In this document: positions 37,055 through 46,979 of the stretch, in pieces
How the letters are laid out: each line of letters begins with the position of its first letter
Numbering within the stretch: position 1 is the first letter of the stretch
DNA from: OLB6 sp964467455
GTDB taxonomy: Bacteria > Bacteroidota > Ignavibacteria > Kapaibacteriales > Kapaibacteriaceae
Assembly: GCA_964467455.1 (NCBI GenBank)
Contig: CAYXQJ010000001.1
Span: forward strand, 1-64,000
Length of the DNA stretch: 64,000 nt
Direction: 5' to 3'
Notes under the pieces: model-generated
Databases searched by the model: none
What the model was told of the DNA's origin: nothing
The model's input: only the letters and a program-made list of their open reading frames with translations
Position numbers and translations under genes: made by a program

Positions 37055-37963
37055 ATGAAACTCAAGAACCTTGCAAGATACCTCCTGACGATGTTCGCAT
37101 CGGTTCAGTTTGTTGCCGACGCTGCTGCGGCTCCGCCGACCACTAATTCGCTCCTCTGGGAGGTCCGAAGTTCGAAGGGGGCGGTCAGTCACCTTTTTGG
37201 CACCATCCACGTTGCTGACTCAGCTGTATTCGAGCAACGAGACACGGTTCTCGCCCTACTCGATGGATCATCCTCTTTCTACGCTGAGTTGAATCTCGAT
37301 TCAATGTTCGCGATGCAGGATCCGATGATCATGATGCTTCCGCCCGGCAAAACGCTTGCTTCATTCTACACACCGGAAGAGATGAAGGAGATCCGTGCTG
37401 CCTTGAAAGAACGCTTCGGCCCCATGGCGGCCGGACTTGAGATCATGAAACCCGCGGCGATCGCTGTGATGCTCTCCCTTGAAGAGTCCGAGGCTACCGT
37501 AGGACTCTCCGTCGATCAGTTCTTGTGGGATCGTGCAAAACAAGCGGGCATCCCCCGCCACGGCATCGAGCGCGTTCAAGAACAAGTAGCCCTGATCGAT
37601 AGTATCCCGCCACGCATCCTGCTCGAGGTCATCCGCGGCGGTGACGCGTTGGGACCAAGTGTGGAGACGCTTACCGATGCCTATGCCGGTGAGCGACTCG
37701 AAGAGATCTCCTCGCTGATCGATTCGGTCTCGAGCGTAGAAGCCTTCATGCAGCGCCTCAACGATGATCGGAATGTTGTGATGGTAGAACGGTTGCGATC
37801 GACGCTTGATCAGGGCAATGCTTTCATCGCTGTCGGAACCGCTCATCTTGCCGGTAAACAGGGACTTATCGAAGGGCTGCGTTCTGCGGGCTATCAGGTT
37901 CGCCCGATCACAGCCGGTGTACGAATTCAATGGTTGTCGGCTCCCCCGCCTACACGCCGCTGA
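37055..37963 (+). CDS. TraB/GumN-family protein (TIKI-like)
   Basis: 302 residues with a signal peptide (LLTMFASVQFVADAAAA). The family motif is SHLFGTIHVAD with the paired GxxH, and the second GTAHLAGKQGLIEGL near the end; AEL and LPPGKTLASFYTPEEM are also typical. GumN/TraB proteins are suspected metalloproteases related to eukaryotic TIKI. ATG at 37055 chosen as it starts the signal peptide. Divergent from the TPR gene, 3' end overlaps the convergent deacetylase by 14 bases. Confidence 0.88.
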   Translation: MKLKNLARYLLTMFASVQFVADAAAAPPTTNSLLWEVRSSKGAVSHLFGTIHVADSAVFEQRDTVLALLDGSSSFYAELNLDSMFAMQDPMIMMLPPGKTLASFYTPEEMKEIRAALKERFGPMAAGLEIMKPAAIAVMLSLEESEATVGLSVDQFLWDRAKQAGIPRHGIERVQEQVALIDSIPPRILLEVIRGGDALGPSVETLTDAYAGERLEEISSLIDSVSSVEAFMQRLNDDRNVVMVERLRSTLDQGNAFIAVGTAHLAGKQGLIEGLRSAGYQVRPITAGVRIQWLSAPPPTRR

Positions 37964-38852
37964 AGACCTCGCGTACCACACGATAGGTGTTACACTGGGC
38001 CTGCACCGTCAATTCGATGGGGCGTGCATAGCCCCCTCCCAATGCTAACATGACCGGGATGTGGCGGTCGCGACATGCTGTGAGGACCATGCGGTCGCGT
38101 TCCATCAATCCTTCAAAGGTCATTGATAACCGCCCCAGACTGTCGTGTTCGAGAGGATCCACGCCGCATTGATAGAACACGATCTCCGGTGCTCTGTCAA
38201 GGATAAGGGGCAAGTGTTCCGCAAGGATCTTCAGGTAGGCATCGTCGCCTGTTCCGTCCGGAAGATCGATGTCGATCGTTGACGGTACTTTGCGGAACGG
38301 ATAGTTCTTTTCTCCATGCATCGAGAAGATCGTGACGTCGTCGCGATCTCCAAGGATGTCGCTGTTGCCGTTGCCTTGGTGGACATCCAGATCTATGATC
38401 GCAATGTGGCGAGCCATGCCCGTGGTCAACAACTTGAGTGAGCTGATAGCAATGTCGTTGAAGACGCAGAAACCTTCGCCGGCATCGCGCAGGGCATGAT
38501 GGGTGCCACCGGCAAGATTCCCCGAGACCCCGTCTTCCAACGCTGCGAGGGTGGACTTCCAACAACCGTTGACGGTCGCCAGTGAACGTGTCACCAACGA
38601 AGGTGTCCACGGGAACCCAATGCGACGGACCTCTAGTGGTGCCAGGGTACCGTTGACCACTCCGTCGACGTACCGTTCTGTGTGGGCAATGAGGACATCA
38701 TCACGCGAGGCAACACCGGGGTCATGTAGTTCATCCTCACCAACGATGCCGTTTGCTACGAGAGCTTCGCGCAACATCCGATACTTGCGCATGGGGAAAC
38801 GATGCCCATCCGGAAGATCGATCGTATAATGATCGGAGTAGTAGATCCGCAT
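37950..38852 (-). CDS. Histone-deacetylase-superfamily amidohydrolase (class IV/acetoin-utilisation-like)
   Basis: 300 residues. Zn site and catalytic pair intact: GGTHHALRDAGEGFCVFND (His-His), IIDLDVHQGNGN (DxH ligands), QCGVDPLEHDSLG (Asp ligand), LALGGGY. The HDAC superfamily deacetylates proteins, polyamines or small amides; which is not evident. ATG at 38852 gives the family N-terminus (MRIYYSDHY). Follows the TonB-like gene by 16 bases on the same strand, so probably the last gene of the opp-tonB transcript. Confidence 0.9.
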   Translation of the reverse strand: MRIYYSDHYTIDLPDGHRFPMRKYRMLREALVANGIVGEDELHDPGVASRDDVLIAHTERYVDGVVNGTLAPLEVRRIGFPWTPSLVTRSLATVNGCWKSTLAALEDGVSGNLAGGTHHALRDAGEGFCVFNDIAISSLKLLTTGMARHIAIIDLDVHQGNGNSDILGDRDDVTIFSMHGEKNYPFRKVPSTIDIDLPDGTGDDAYLKILAEHLPLILDRAPEIVFYQCGVDPLEHDSLGRLSMTFEGLMERDRMVLTACRDRHIPVMLALGGGYARPIELTVQAQCNTYRVVREVFSGV

Positions 38853-38868
38853 CGACGTGTGGTGACTT

Positions 38869-39648
38869 CTACTTGAGTTTAAACACCACGGGAAGTCGAA
38901 CCCAGATGCGGACTGGGCGACCCTCGGCCATTGCCGGGCTGAACTCTGTAAGGATGACAGCTCTGACCGCAGCGGCATTCAAAAGTTGGTTGTCAGACTC
39001 AACGACCACGGTTTTCTCGACGATTCCTTCCGTGTCGATCAAGGCTGCGACGGTAACCATCCCTTCGATACCATTTCTCCGGGCGATCTCAGGATAGTTA
39101 ACGAGGGTACCGATCCGTTGATAGTCAAAGTTGGGTTCTCGTTCAACGGGTAAAAATTCGTTAAGATCTGGTTCTCCGTCGGAAGCGCGAGACGTATCGG
39201 TCTTCCGATCATAGACGCGTTCCCAGGAGTGATTTTCTCCTGTTGTCAGAATGATCGCATTAGGAGATCGAAGTTTATCACTCGCAAGATCAAACGTTTC
39301 ACGGACTGAAAGTACTCGAAACGTGATCGACGTCTCCGTAGGCTGTGACTCTGGATCAAACCGAAACGCGATGTATTTGCAGAGCATCACTCGAAGTGAA
39401 TCGAGGCGATCATGTTGAGCGATCAGTGAAAGTCTCGTGTTTGATCGGTCTTGATCTGGTGCGGCAAACGTCAGCTCGATCTCATCCGGGATCTCTAGTG
39501 CCCCTGGAAGTCGTGTAAGCATGGAGGCGGAATGTCGAAGCTCTTCGCTTTTCTCCTCAACGACCAACACATAGGTCTGTGCTGTCGCGGACATGCTCCA
39601 CAACAGTGCGGTGAGCAAGGTCGCGATGATCAATCCACGAATGGACAT
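38869..39648 (-). CDS. Secreted protein with a TonB C-terminal domain
   Basis: 259 residues: signal peptide (GLIIATLLTALLWSMSATAQ), a beta-rich unknown middle, and a TonB C-domain (LVNYPEIARRNGIEGMVTVAALIDTEG, AAAVRAVILTEFSPAMAEGRPV). No proline-rich energiser stretch and no clear inner-membrane anchor other than the signal peptide, so it may be a periplasmic TonB-like protein rather than a true energy transducer. Its start overlaps the end of oppF by 19 bases. Confidence 0.78.
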   Translation of the reverse strand: MSIRGLIIATLLTALLWSMSATAQTYVLVVEEKSEELRHSASMLTRLPGALEIPDEIELTFAAPDQDRSNTRLSLIAQHDRLDSLRVMLCKYIAFRFDPESQPTETSITFRVLSVRETFDLASDKLRSPNAIILTTGENHSWERVYDRKTDTSRASDGEPDLNEFLPVEREPNFDYQRIGTLVNYPEIARRNGIEGMVTVAALIDTEGIVEKTVVVESDNQLLNAAAVRAVILTEFSPAMAEGRPVRIWVRLPVVFKLK

Positions 39649-40637
39649 GCCACCATCGACCCACTCTTCTTAAGCTCAAGCGTCGGCGTGATCGAAGCAC
39701 ACTCAGTGCGAGCCATCGGACAGCGTGTGCGGAAGGAACACCCTGACGGTTTGTTCAGTGGTGTGGGGATATCACCTTGGAGGACGATCCGCTGTTTGTC
39801 CGTGCGCGTCGGGTCCGGCTCGGGAACGGCAGAGATGAGTGCTCTGGAATACGGATGCGTCGGATTGAAGTAGACCTGGTCGGCGGTGCCGATCTCGACC
39901 ATGTTGCCGAGGTACATGACGGCGATACGCTTCGAGATATGATAGACCACGGACAGGTCATGAGCAATGAAGAGATAGCTCATCCCGAACTCATTGCGAA
40001 GATCATCCATCAAGTTGATGACCTGTGCTTGCACTGACACGTCTAGCGCTGAGACAGGTTCGTCACACACGATCAATGCCGGATTTGTCGCGAGTGCCCG
40101 AGCAATACCGATGCGCTGACGCTGGCCGCCCGAGAATTCGTGCGGAAAACGAGCGGCATATTCCGGCTGAAGGCCCACCTTCTCCAGCAGCCAGATAACC
40201 TTGTCTTCGACCTGTTGTTTGGTAAGCGTCGGCTCGTGGATCTGCAACGGCTCGGAAACGATCTGACGCACCGTTAGGCGCTGATTCAACGAAGAGTACG
40301 GATCCTGGAAGATCATCTGGATCTGCCGACGATATGGAAGCATCTCATGCTTCGACATCTTGAGCAGGTCCACTCGACTTCCGTTGTGGTGCAGGTTCAC
40401 CGAGCCACCAAGGTGGACGTCGGGTGAGACGTGTCGGAGGACATTGACGATGGCGCGACCGACCGTTGTTTTACCGCAGCCCGACTCACCAACAAGACCA
40501 AGCGTTTCCCCCTTTTGAATATCAAAGGTCACACCGTCAACGGCCTTGACCTCGGCCACTCTACGTTGAAACACACCGCCGTAGACCGGGAAGTGTACGT
40601 GAAGGTTCTCGACCTCGAGCAATGGTGTTGTGCTCAT
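39630..40637 (-). CDS. oppF: Oligopeptide ABC transporter ATPase OppF
   Basis: 335 residues. Walker A GESGCGKT, signature FSGGQRQRIGIARAL, Walker B LIVCDEPVSALD, and the Opp-specific C-terminal peptide-binding-like region with Cys cluster CSFRTRCPMARTECA. Partner of OppD in powering peptide uptake. 4-base overlap with oppD. Confidence 0.95.
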   Translation of the reverse strand: MSTTPLLEVENLHVHFPVYGGVFQRRVAEVKAVDGVTFDIQKGETLGLVGESGCGKTTVGRAIVNVLRHVSPDVHLGGSVNLHHNGSRVDLLKMSKHEMLPYRRQIQMIFQDPYSSLNQRLTVRQIVSEPLQIHEPTLTKQQVEDKVIWLLEKVGLQPEYAARFPHEFSGGQRQRIGIARALATNPALIVCDEPVSALDVSVQAQVINLMDDLRNEFGMSYLFIAHDLSVVYHISKRIAVMYLGNMVEIGTADQVYFNPTHPYSRALISAVPEPDPTRTDKQRIVLQGDIPTPLNKPSGCSFRTRCPMARTECASITPTLELKKSGSMVACPFVD

Positions 40638-41635
40638 GCTACACCTCCTGCTGCATCAACAAGGTGACAACGCACGAAGTGTCCTTCCGTGATCTCACGC
40701 AATGGTGGTTCCTCTGTGTCGCATTTATCAAGTTTGACCGTACAGCGTGTGCAGAATTTGCAACCCGACGGAAGGTTCATGATGCTCGGCACGTTGCCGG
40801 GGATGGCTTGGAGGCGCACGTGTTTGGAGCGGTCGGCCTCGGGCCGTGGAATAGATTCGAGCAGCCCTTTTGTGTACGGATGCAGCGGATCGGCAAAGAT
40901 GTCCCTGACATTGGCGACTTCCTGGATCTTACCGCCGTACATGACGATCACACGTTGACACATCTCGGCAACAACTGCCAGGTCGTGCGTGATCAGCACG
41001 ATCGCCGCATCCTTGCGTTTATCCTTCAACTCTAACATCAGGTCCAGGATCTGTGCCTGGATCGTCACATCGAGTGCCGTCGTTGGTTCGTCGGCGATCA
41101 ACAAACTCGGATTACACGCCAACGCAATGGCGATCATCACACGCTGGCGCATGCCCCCTGAGAACTGATGCGGATAGTCATTGACCCGCTTTTCGGGGTC
41201 AGGGATACCGACGTGTCGCAGCATATCTACGGCACGCTTCATGGCTTCTGTTTCGTCGACCTTGAAGTGTGTCTGGATCACCTCGGCGATCTGCATACCG
41301 ATCTTGAAGACCGGATTGAGCGACGTCATTGGCTCTTGGAAGATCATGGCGATCTCTTTGCCGCGGATATCATACATCTCCTCATACGAGAGTTGTACGA
41401 TGTCTTTGTCATTGAACAGGATCTGTCCACCCATGATGCGTCCCGGCGGATCGGGGATCAACTTCATTAGCGACAATGCCGTGACCGATTTTCCGGAGCC
41501 AGATTCTCCTACGATGCCAAGGGTCTCGCCCTTGTAGATATCGAAGGTGACGCCGTCCACGGCCTTGGCCCACGTTCCTTCAATGTTGAAGTACGTTTTG
41601 AGCTCCTTGACTTCGACGAGTTTTTCTTGTGCCAC
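40634..41635 (-). CDS. oppD: Oligopeptide ABC transporter ATPase OppD
   Basis: 333 residues. Walker A GESGSGKS, signature FSGGMRQRVMIAIAL, Walker B LLIADEPTTALD, C-terminal oligo_HPY region with GCKFCTRCTVKLDKC. Second ATPase of the Opp complex; forms a heterodimer with OppF. 33 bases after oppC. Confidence 0.95.
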   Translation of the reverse strand: MAQEKLVEVKELKTYFNIEGTWAKAVDGVTFDIYKGETLGIVGESGSGKSVTALSLMKLIPDPPGRIMGGQILFNDKDIVQLSYEEMYDIRGKEIAMIFQEPMTSLNPVFKIGMQIAEVIQTHFKVDETEAMKRAVDMLRHVGIPDPEKRVNDYPHQFSGGMRQRVMIAIALACNPSLLIADEPTTALDVTIQAQILDLMLELKDKRKDAAIVLITHDLAVVAEMCQRVIVMYGGKIQEVANVRDIFADPLHPYTKGLLESIPRPEADRSKHVRLQAIPGNVPSIMNLPSGCKFCTRCTVKLDKCDTEEPPLREITEGHFVRCHLVDAAGGVA

Positions 41636-41668
41636 GAGAAGGTTCGGTTGATTTCGAATGAAGGGGGC

Positions 41669-42763
41669 TTAGCGGAGCCGTGAGAAGACCTTCGGATCGA
41701 AGGCCTCGCGAACAGCTTCACCAATGAATACGGTCAGATTGAGGGTGACGAACATCGCTGCAAGCGGCGATGCCACAAGCCACCACTTGTTGGTCGTGAT
41801 CTGTTTCAAACCAAGCGACACCATTTCACCCCATGATGGGGTCGGTGCCGGAAGTCCAAATCCAAGGAAGTCCAGCGATACCAGTGCGCCAATGCCGCCT
41901 ACGATCGTGAACGGGAAGTACGTGATGATCGGCACCAAGGAGTTCGGGAAGATGTGACGCAAGAGGATCTTGCGCGTAGGCACCCCAATGCTAACGGCCG
42001 CTGCAACGTAGTCCTTCGACTTCTCCCGCAAGAACTCTGCCCGGATAAGCCAACAAATACCGATCCAAGAGGTAATGCTCAACAACAACAACAACAGCAT
42101 GAAGCTGGGCGTCGTGAGCGAGACCACGATGATGATAATGAACAACATTGGCAACGTTCCCCAGATCTCAATGAAACGTTGCAGGATGGTATCAAACCAT
42201 CCTCCCTTGAAGCCGGACATCATCCCAAGCGGGATGCCGATGAGGTATTCTAGGAATGCCAAGGCCAACGCAAACGATAACGAGACGTTGAAACCATAGG
42301 CCATGCGGGCGAATACATCTCTGCCGCGGTCATCTGTCCCAAGGATGCGCGGACTGCCAAGTCCGTCGCTTTCGAACGGTGACAGGTACTGCATGTTGCC
42401 GGCAACGTTGATGTCTTCGATCGGACCGAAGGGGTAGAGCGGCATGACGATAAAATTGTCCGAGCCGTCGGCCTCCCACTGAGCGTTGAGTGCCCGATAG
42501 TTGGCTTCGTTCTCCTGGCCAGTTACACCGAACTCTTTGCCTGCATGGAAATGCGATACGCCGACAAGTTCGGCGAAGGCCGGAAAATGCCACGAGTCCT
42601 GATACTTGACCACCAACGCCGTATCGTTGACCAGAAGCGGCAGGAACCACGAGATCAGGTATGCCGTGCTGATAGCGATTAGCGAATAATAGCCACGCTT
42701 GAGCGACTTGAATTTCTTCCAACGTCGCTGTAGAATGGTCACAGGTTTGTCTTGTTTAGCCAT
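41669..42763 (-). CDS. oppC: Oligopeptide ABC transporter permease OppC
   Basis: 364 residues, six or seven helices. The permease domain ends in the EAA-type loop AAAVSIGVPTRKILLRHIFPN. A soluble insertion of about 90 residues after the first helix (FAELVGVSHFHAGKEFGVTGQE...) makes it larger than the usual ~300. Three bases after oppB. Confidence 0.92.
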   Translation of the reverse strand: MAKQDKPVTILQRRWKKFKSLKRGYYSLIAISTAYLISWFLPLLVNDTALVVKYQDSWHFPAFAELVGVSHFHAGKEFGVTGQENEANYRALNAQWEADGSDNFIVMPLYPFGPIEDINVAGNMQYLSPFESDGLGSPRILGTDDRGRDVFARMAYGFNVSLSFALALAFLEYLIGIPLGMMSGFKGGWFDTILQRFIEIWGTLPMLFIIIIVVSLTTPSFMLLLLLLSITSWIGICWLIRAEFLREKSKDYVAAAVSIGVPTRKILLRHIFPNSLVPIITYFPFTIVGGIGALVSLDFLGFGLPAPTPSWGEMVSLGLKQITTNKWWLVASPLAAMFVTLNLTVFIGEAVREAFDPKVFSRLR

Positions 42764-42766
42764 GGA

Positions 42767-44011
42767 TCATCGGAATCGGATTCGTGGATCGACAAGGGCG
42801 AGAATAAAGTCCGACAAGAGGTTGCCAAGAAGCAACGTGCCGACGTTGATCACGGTGAATGCGAACACCACCGGATAGTCGCGACTCAAGACCGCCATGT
42901 AGGATAGCTTGCCGATCCCTTCAATGTTGAAGACATATTCAATGAGGAAGGAACCGCCAAGAAAGACCGAGATGATGAACCCAGCACGAGCAGCCAGCGG
43001 AATGATCGAGTTGCGGAAGGCATGCATCCAGATGACGCGTCCTTCACGGAGGCCCTTTGCAAACGCTGTGCGGACATAATCTTGACCGAGGTTTTCGAGG
43101 AGTGAGTTCTTCATCAGCATCGAGAGCGATGCGATGCCTGCCAAGGCATAGGAGATGATAGGCAGGACAAAGTGCACGGCGCGATCGGCGATCTTGCTGC
43201 CGATCTCCAACGTATCGTAATCACCACTCTGCACGTCCCCTAACGGAAGCAGGTCAAAGAAACGATCGGTTGCGAAGAACATCAGCAGGATGGCACCGAT
43301 CGCCCAACCCGGCATGGAATTGATCGCAAAAATCGCGAACGATGTAGAGATATCGAATCGTGAACGGTGTTGCAACGCCTTTTGGATACCTAGGTACAGT
43401 GCAACAACATAGCTAATGATGAAGCCGATAACGCCGAATTGGATTGAAACCGGAAGCCTTTCCTTGATAAGGTTGATGACCGGCTCGCGATATTGGTATG
43501 ACTTACCAAAGTCCCCGGTAAGAATGCCGGAGTATTGGGTCTTGAACAAATAGATGTTCTTCGTTTTGTCTTCCAAGACCGTCTCGCCGATCTTCCACTG
43601 CGACGTGACGTCTTGGGAATTCTGGGCATCCTTGACAACGTAGCCAGTGCCGGTCTGTTCAACGATCACGGTCTGTCCATTGCCAACGCGGCGTGGTTGT
43701 CCGGGTGTGATCGTGTATTGGTCGGTCTCACGAGGCCACACACCAAGCCAGATCAGGTAGCGTTCCCAGATCGGTTTGTCGAAGCCGTAATAACGCTTGA
43801 GTTCTTCGAGAGCAGCCGGAGGGATGGTCGTTTCACCACTTGCGGCGACGCCGCCGCCAGTAGAACCTTCGGCAGCCTGCGCCTCAAGTTGGCGCTTCTG
43901 CTGTTCGAGGGGGCCACCAGGTGCAAGTTGCACGATCGTGAAGACCACGATCGTGCAACCTATGAATGTCGGAATGGCAAGGAGTATGCGTCGAATGAAA
44001 TACGTTAGCAT
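42767..44011 (-). CDS. oppB: Oligopeptide ABC transporter permease OppB, with large periplasmic insertion
   Basis: 414 residues instead of the usual 305-340. The core motifs are LAIPTFIGCTIVVFTIVQLAPGGP at the start and the EAA-type loop VRTAFAKGLREGRVIWMHAFRN near the end. The excess lies between helix 1 and helix 2 (about 45-170), a glutamate/glycine-rich and then beta-like soluble stretch facing the periplasm, where it could contact OppA. Eight bases after oppA. Confidence 0.93.
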   Translation of the reverse strand: MLTYFIRRILLAIPTFIGCTIVVFTIVQLAPGGPLEQQKRQLEAQAAEGSTGGGVAASGETTIPPAALEELKRYYGFDKPIWERYLIWLGVWPRETDQYTITPGQPRRVGNGQTVIVEQTGTGYVVKDAQNSQDVTSQWKIGETVLEDKTKNIYLFKTQYSGILTGDFGKSYQYREPVINLIKERLPVSIQFGVIGFIISYVVALYLGIQKALQHRSRFDISTSFAIFAINSMPGWAIGAILLMFFATDRFFDLLPLGDVQSGDYDTLEIGSKIADRAVHFVLPIISYALAGIASLSMLMKNSLLENLGQDYVRTAFAKGLREGRVIWMHAFRNSIIPLAARAGFIISVFLGGSFLIEYVFNIEGIGKLSYMAVLSRDYPVVFAFTVINVGTLLLGNLLSDFILALVDPRIRFR

Positions 44012-44018
44012 GAACGCC

Positions 44019-45983
44019 TTACCACTTTAGTTTTTTCCAGTAATCGTTGACGATGATCTTCGCATCGCCCGGCAAGCTGGACTTTGCGGCCTTCGCATCG
44101 TTCAAGGCCTTATCCTTTGCAGGGTCGATCCACCAGCCCGTCATGATCGCAAGGTCTTGATCACCAACCTGTGTGTTCTTGCCAAGAACACCCGGCGGCA
44201 TGCCGAACTTGTCCCACACGGCAACACGAATACCCTTCGGTGCCCACCAGAATGAGATGAGATGCTGAGCGTGGACGATCGAGTCGACCTCGCGGATCAT
44301 CTTGACACGTTCCGACTGATCGAAGGCGAGTTTGTACGCCTCGATGATCTCGTCAACGCGAGCATTCTTGAAGCCGGTCACGTTGTTCGTGTTCTTTTTG
44401 TCGGCAAGCTCTCCCTTGAGCGAAGTCTCAGGGTTCGGGAAGGTAAGACCACCATAGTTGGCAACGCTGATCGTGAAGTTCCGTTGCATCATATTCTCAG
44501 ACAAGGCGTTGCCGTCAACGTACTTGATCTGCAGATCGATACCGGCATTGCGGCACGTTTCCTTGAACGGCGTCACGAACTTCTCAAGGGGCTTGATGAT
44601 ACCGATCTCGACAACGAACGGCTTGCCGTTCTTGACGAGGAAGCCATCCGAGTTTCTCGACTTCCATCCGGCTTCTGCGAGGAGTTGTGCGGCCTTGTCC
44701 GGATTATACGTGACCTTCTCGTTGCCTGGGAATTCGTATACCGAGTTACCGTACCACGAATTCATTGGCATGTATTCATCGAACAAGATCTTCTTGATGA
44801 TGGACTCGCGGTCAAGGAGATAGGCAAAGGCCTTACGCACGCGAATGTCGTCGAACGGTGCCTTGCGCGTGTTGAAGTAGTAGCCGTAGGTGCCGGCCGG
44901 ACCGTCGGTGAAGACACGATAACGCTTAACCCAGTTGTTCTTCAGGCCTTCATAATTCACGTCTTCAACCCACTTGTCCGTCGTCATGGAGTTGAAGGAG
45001 TAATAGTCCGATTCGCCCTTCTTGAACTTCTCGTACTGCAGTTCCGGATTGTCGACAACGACGTCGAACACGAGCTTGTCGAAGTTGTTGCTGGCGCGGT
45101 TCAGTAGTGAATCAATGGCCCAATAGTCCGGACGGCGCGTGAAGGCATACGTCTGCTGCTTCTTGATGTCTTCTGGTAGCACGATGTATGGTCCGGAACC
45201 CACGGGCATATTGAACTGGAACTTCTCGATGAACTCGCGTCCCGTCAGATTGCCGATCTCGTCTGCCTGAAGCACATCCAAGCCACCACCGAAGGTGAGG
45301 AAGTTGCGCCAGTTCTTTTCCTTGACAGTCACCTGGACCATGTACATGCTCAGGGCGACAGGGGTTTCGTAGCGCTTGTATGACTGTTGCATCGACGGCG
45401 ACTGGATCGACTCGTCCATGATGAGCTTGAACGTGGCCACGACGTCATTGGCCGTCACGCGCTTTCCGTCAGACCATCGAGCATTCGGGTCGATACGGAA
45501 CGTGAAGGTCATCTGATCTTCAGAGATCTTCCAATGTGTTGCTAGACCAGGAATGAACTCCAACGTGATCGGATGAACACCGATGAGACGCTCATAGACG
45601 AGCGAGCTCATATGGGAGTTCTCGGTGAAGTTGGCGTTCGGTCCCATGAAGAAGGGACGGAAGCTCAACGGGAAACGCGAGATCGTGCTGCGGATCGTAC
45701 CACCCTTGTGGGTTGGATAGATCAACAGTTGTGAGTCCTTTTGTGTCGGCGACCATGTCGTGAATCCCAGGGCTGCTGCCTTGGCTTCAAATCCGGCGCC
45801 ACCCAAGGAGTCTGGTACAGATGGATCGGCACCGGCAGGAACATCGAACTTCTTCCAGGTGACCTTTACAGTGCTTCCTGATTCGGTTGGTGTTTCTTTC
45901 TTGCCGCAGCCGGTCAAGGTCAGTGAGCTGATGACGATGGCGCTGATCGACAAGAATGTGATGGCGCGTTTCCACGTGGTCAT
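44019..45983 (-). CDS. oppA: Oligopeptide-binding lipoprotein OppA (SBP family 5)
   Basis: 654 residues, large for the family. Lipoprotein signal ending ISSLTLTGC, so Cys at about 26 is lipidated. The peptide-binding fold is marked by YERLIGVHPITLEFIPGLATHWKIS, FRIDPNARWSDGKRVTANDVV and FDDIRVRKAFAYLLDRESII. It hands peptides to OppBC. The frame begins 75 bases upstream but those codons precede the signal; ATG 45983 fits. A TATATTTG box lies 37 bases ahead, giving a short leader. First gene of oppABCDF-tonB-like-HDAC. Confidence 0.93.
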   Translation of the reverse strand: MTTWKRAITFLSISAIVISSLTLTGCGKKETPTESGSTVKVTWKKFDVPAGADPSVPDSLGGAGFEAKAAALGFTTWSPTQKDSQLLIYPTHKGGTIRSTISRFPLSFRPFFMGPNANFTENSHMSSLVYERLIGVHPITLEFIPGLATHWKISEDQMTFTFRIDPNARWSDGKRVTANDVVATFKLIMDESIQSPSMQQSYKRYETPVALSMYMVQVTVKEKNWRNFLTFGGGLDVLQADEIGNLTGREFIEKFQFNMPVGSGPYIVLPEDIKKQQTYAFTRRPDYWAIDSLLNRASNNFDKLVFDVVVDNPELQYEKFKKGESDYYSFNSMTTDKWVEDVNYEGLKNNWVKRYRVFTDGPAGTYGYYFNTRKAPFDDIRVRKAFAYLLDRESIIKKILFDEYMPMNSWYGNSVYEFPGNEKVTYNPDKAAQLLAEAGWKSRNSDGFLVKNGKPFVVEIGIIKPLEKFVTPFKETCRNAGIDLQIKYVDGNALSENMMQRNFTISVANYGGLTFPNPETSLKGELADKKNTNNVTGFKNARVDEIIEAYKLAFDQSERVKMIREVDSIVHAQHLISFWWAPKGIRVAVWDKFGMPPGVLGKNTQVGDQDLAIMTGWWIDPAKDKALNDAKAAKSSLPGDAKIIVNDYWKKLKW

Positions 45984-46020
45984 AGGTCGATGCTCCGGTT
46001 CCTGGGAAATAATGAATCCG

Positions 46021-46028
46021 CAAATATA
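46021..46028 (-). promoter_or_regulatory. Putative -7 box (TATATTTG) for the opp operon
   Basis: Exact TAnnTTTG on the minus strand in the divergent gap, 37 bases before the oppA ATG. Confidence 0.5.
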
Positions 46029-46047
46029 CACGCCGTATTTTCGGATT

Positions 46048-46971
46048 ATGAAGACCATTTATCCAGACGATCTCTCGCATCGCGACCGACATCAACTTCT
46101 TCTCGGTGGTGTCTCCCCTCGCCCGATCGCCCTCGTTGCCAGTCTTGACGCTCAGGGTACGCCGAATTTGGCACCGTATTCCTTCTTCAATGCCTTTGCC
46201 TCGCGCCCGCCGATCGTGGCCATCGGCCCTGCGATCGCCGCAAAGACCGGGACCCCAAAGGACACCTGGCTCAACATCCTTGAGACCAAGGAGGCCACGA
46301 TCAGTGTGGTTTCGTACTCCATGGTGCATCGTGTGAACCTAGCTTCGGCCCCCTACCCTTCCGAGGTTGACGAGTTCATCAAGGCTGGATTCACAAAGTC
46401 TTCGTCTACTCTGGTCGCTCCGCCATTCGTTGCGGAGTCTCCGTATGCGATGGAATGTCGACTGATGGAAAATATCGAGCTTCGGCGCGACATCGGCGGC
46501 AACGGCAATCTGATGCTTCTTGAGGTTGTTGCCTTCCACGTAGCTGACAGTGTGTTGGTCAACGGAAAGATCGACCCTTTGCGCATGGACCTCGTCGGAC
46601 GCATGGGTGGTTCGCATTATACGCGGGCGAATCAGATCTTCGATGCCGTCCAGCCGCCACATCAATGCATTGGTATCGATGCGCTGCCGGATCATATTCG
46701 GAATTCGGACATTCTCACCGGAAATGACCTTGCAAAGCTGGCCTACGTACCGGTGCTACCAATGCTTGATGGCAGCTTCCCACAATTCGAGCCCGAGTTC
46801 CGAGCCGATTCGGTCGAGATCGAACTGCTGGCCGACAATCCCATGGGTGCGTTGTTCGCCATGCTGCAACAAGGAAAGCAGCATGACCGGGCCTTGAGGC
46901 ATCAGATCGCCAAGGCCTTCATCAGATGCGATGAGTTAGATGCGGCTTGGCAGACACTCTTGCTCGAGTGA
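46048..46971 (+). CDS. Flavin reductase/flavoredoxin-family protein
   Basis: 307 residues from ATG 46048 (the frame upstream runs antisense through oppA). The FMN-binding split barrel shows GGVSPRPIALVASLDAQGTPNLAPYSFFNAF and GTPKDTWLNILETKEATISVVS, and YTRANQIFDAVQPP later. Members reduce flavins or act as flavoproteins with unknown partners. About 80 residues after the barrel form a helical tail. Ends eight bases before the convergent biotin-carrier stop. Confidence 0.88.
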   Translation: MKTIYPDDLSHRDRHQLLLGGVSPRPIALVASLDAQGTPNLAPYSFFNAFASRPPIVAIGPAIAAKTGTPKDTWLNILETKEATISVVSYSMVHRVNLASAPYPSEVDEFIKAGFTKSSSTLVAPPFVAESPYAMECRLMENIELRRDIGGNGNLMLLEVVAFHVADSVLVNGKIDPLRMDLVGRMGGSHYTRANQIFDAVQPPHQCIGIDALPDHIRNSDILTGNDLAKLAYVPVLPMLDGSFPQFEPEFRADSVEIELLADNPMGALFAMLQQGKQHDRALRHQIAKAFIRCDELDAAWQTLLLE

Positions 46972-46979
46972 GCCTTGGG

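Noticed and set aside
44262..45107. 281-codon open frame on the plus strand
   Set aside because: Antisense to oppA, no recognisable domain or start signals; a shadow of a gene with strong codon bias.
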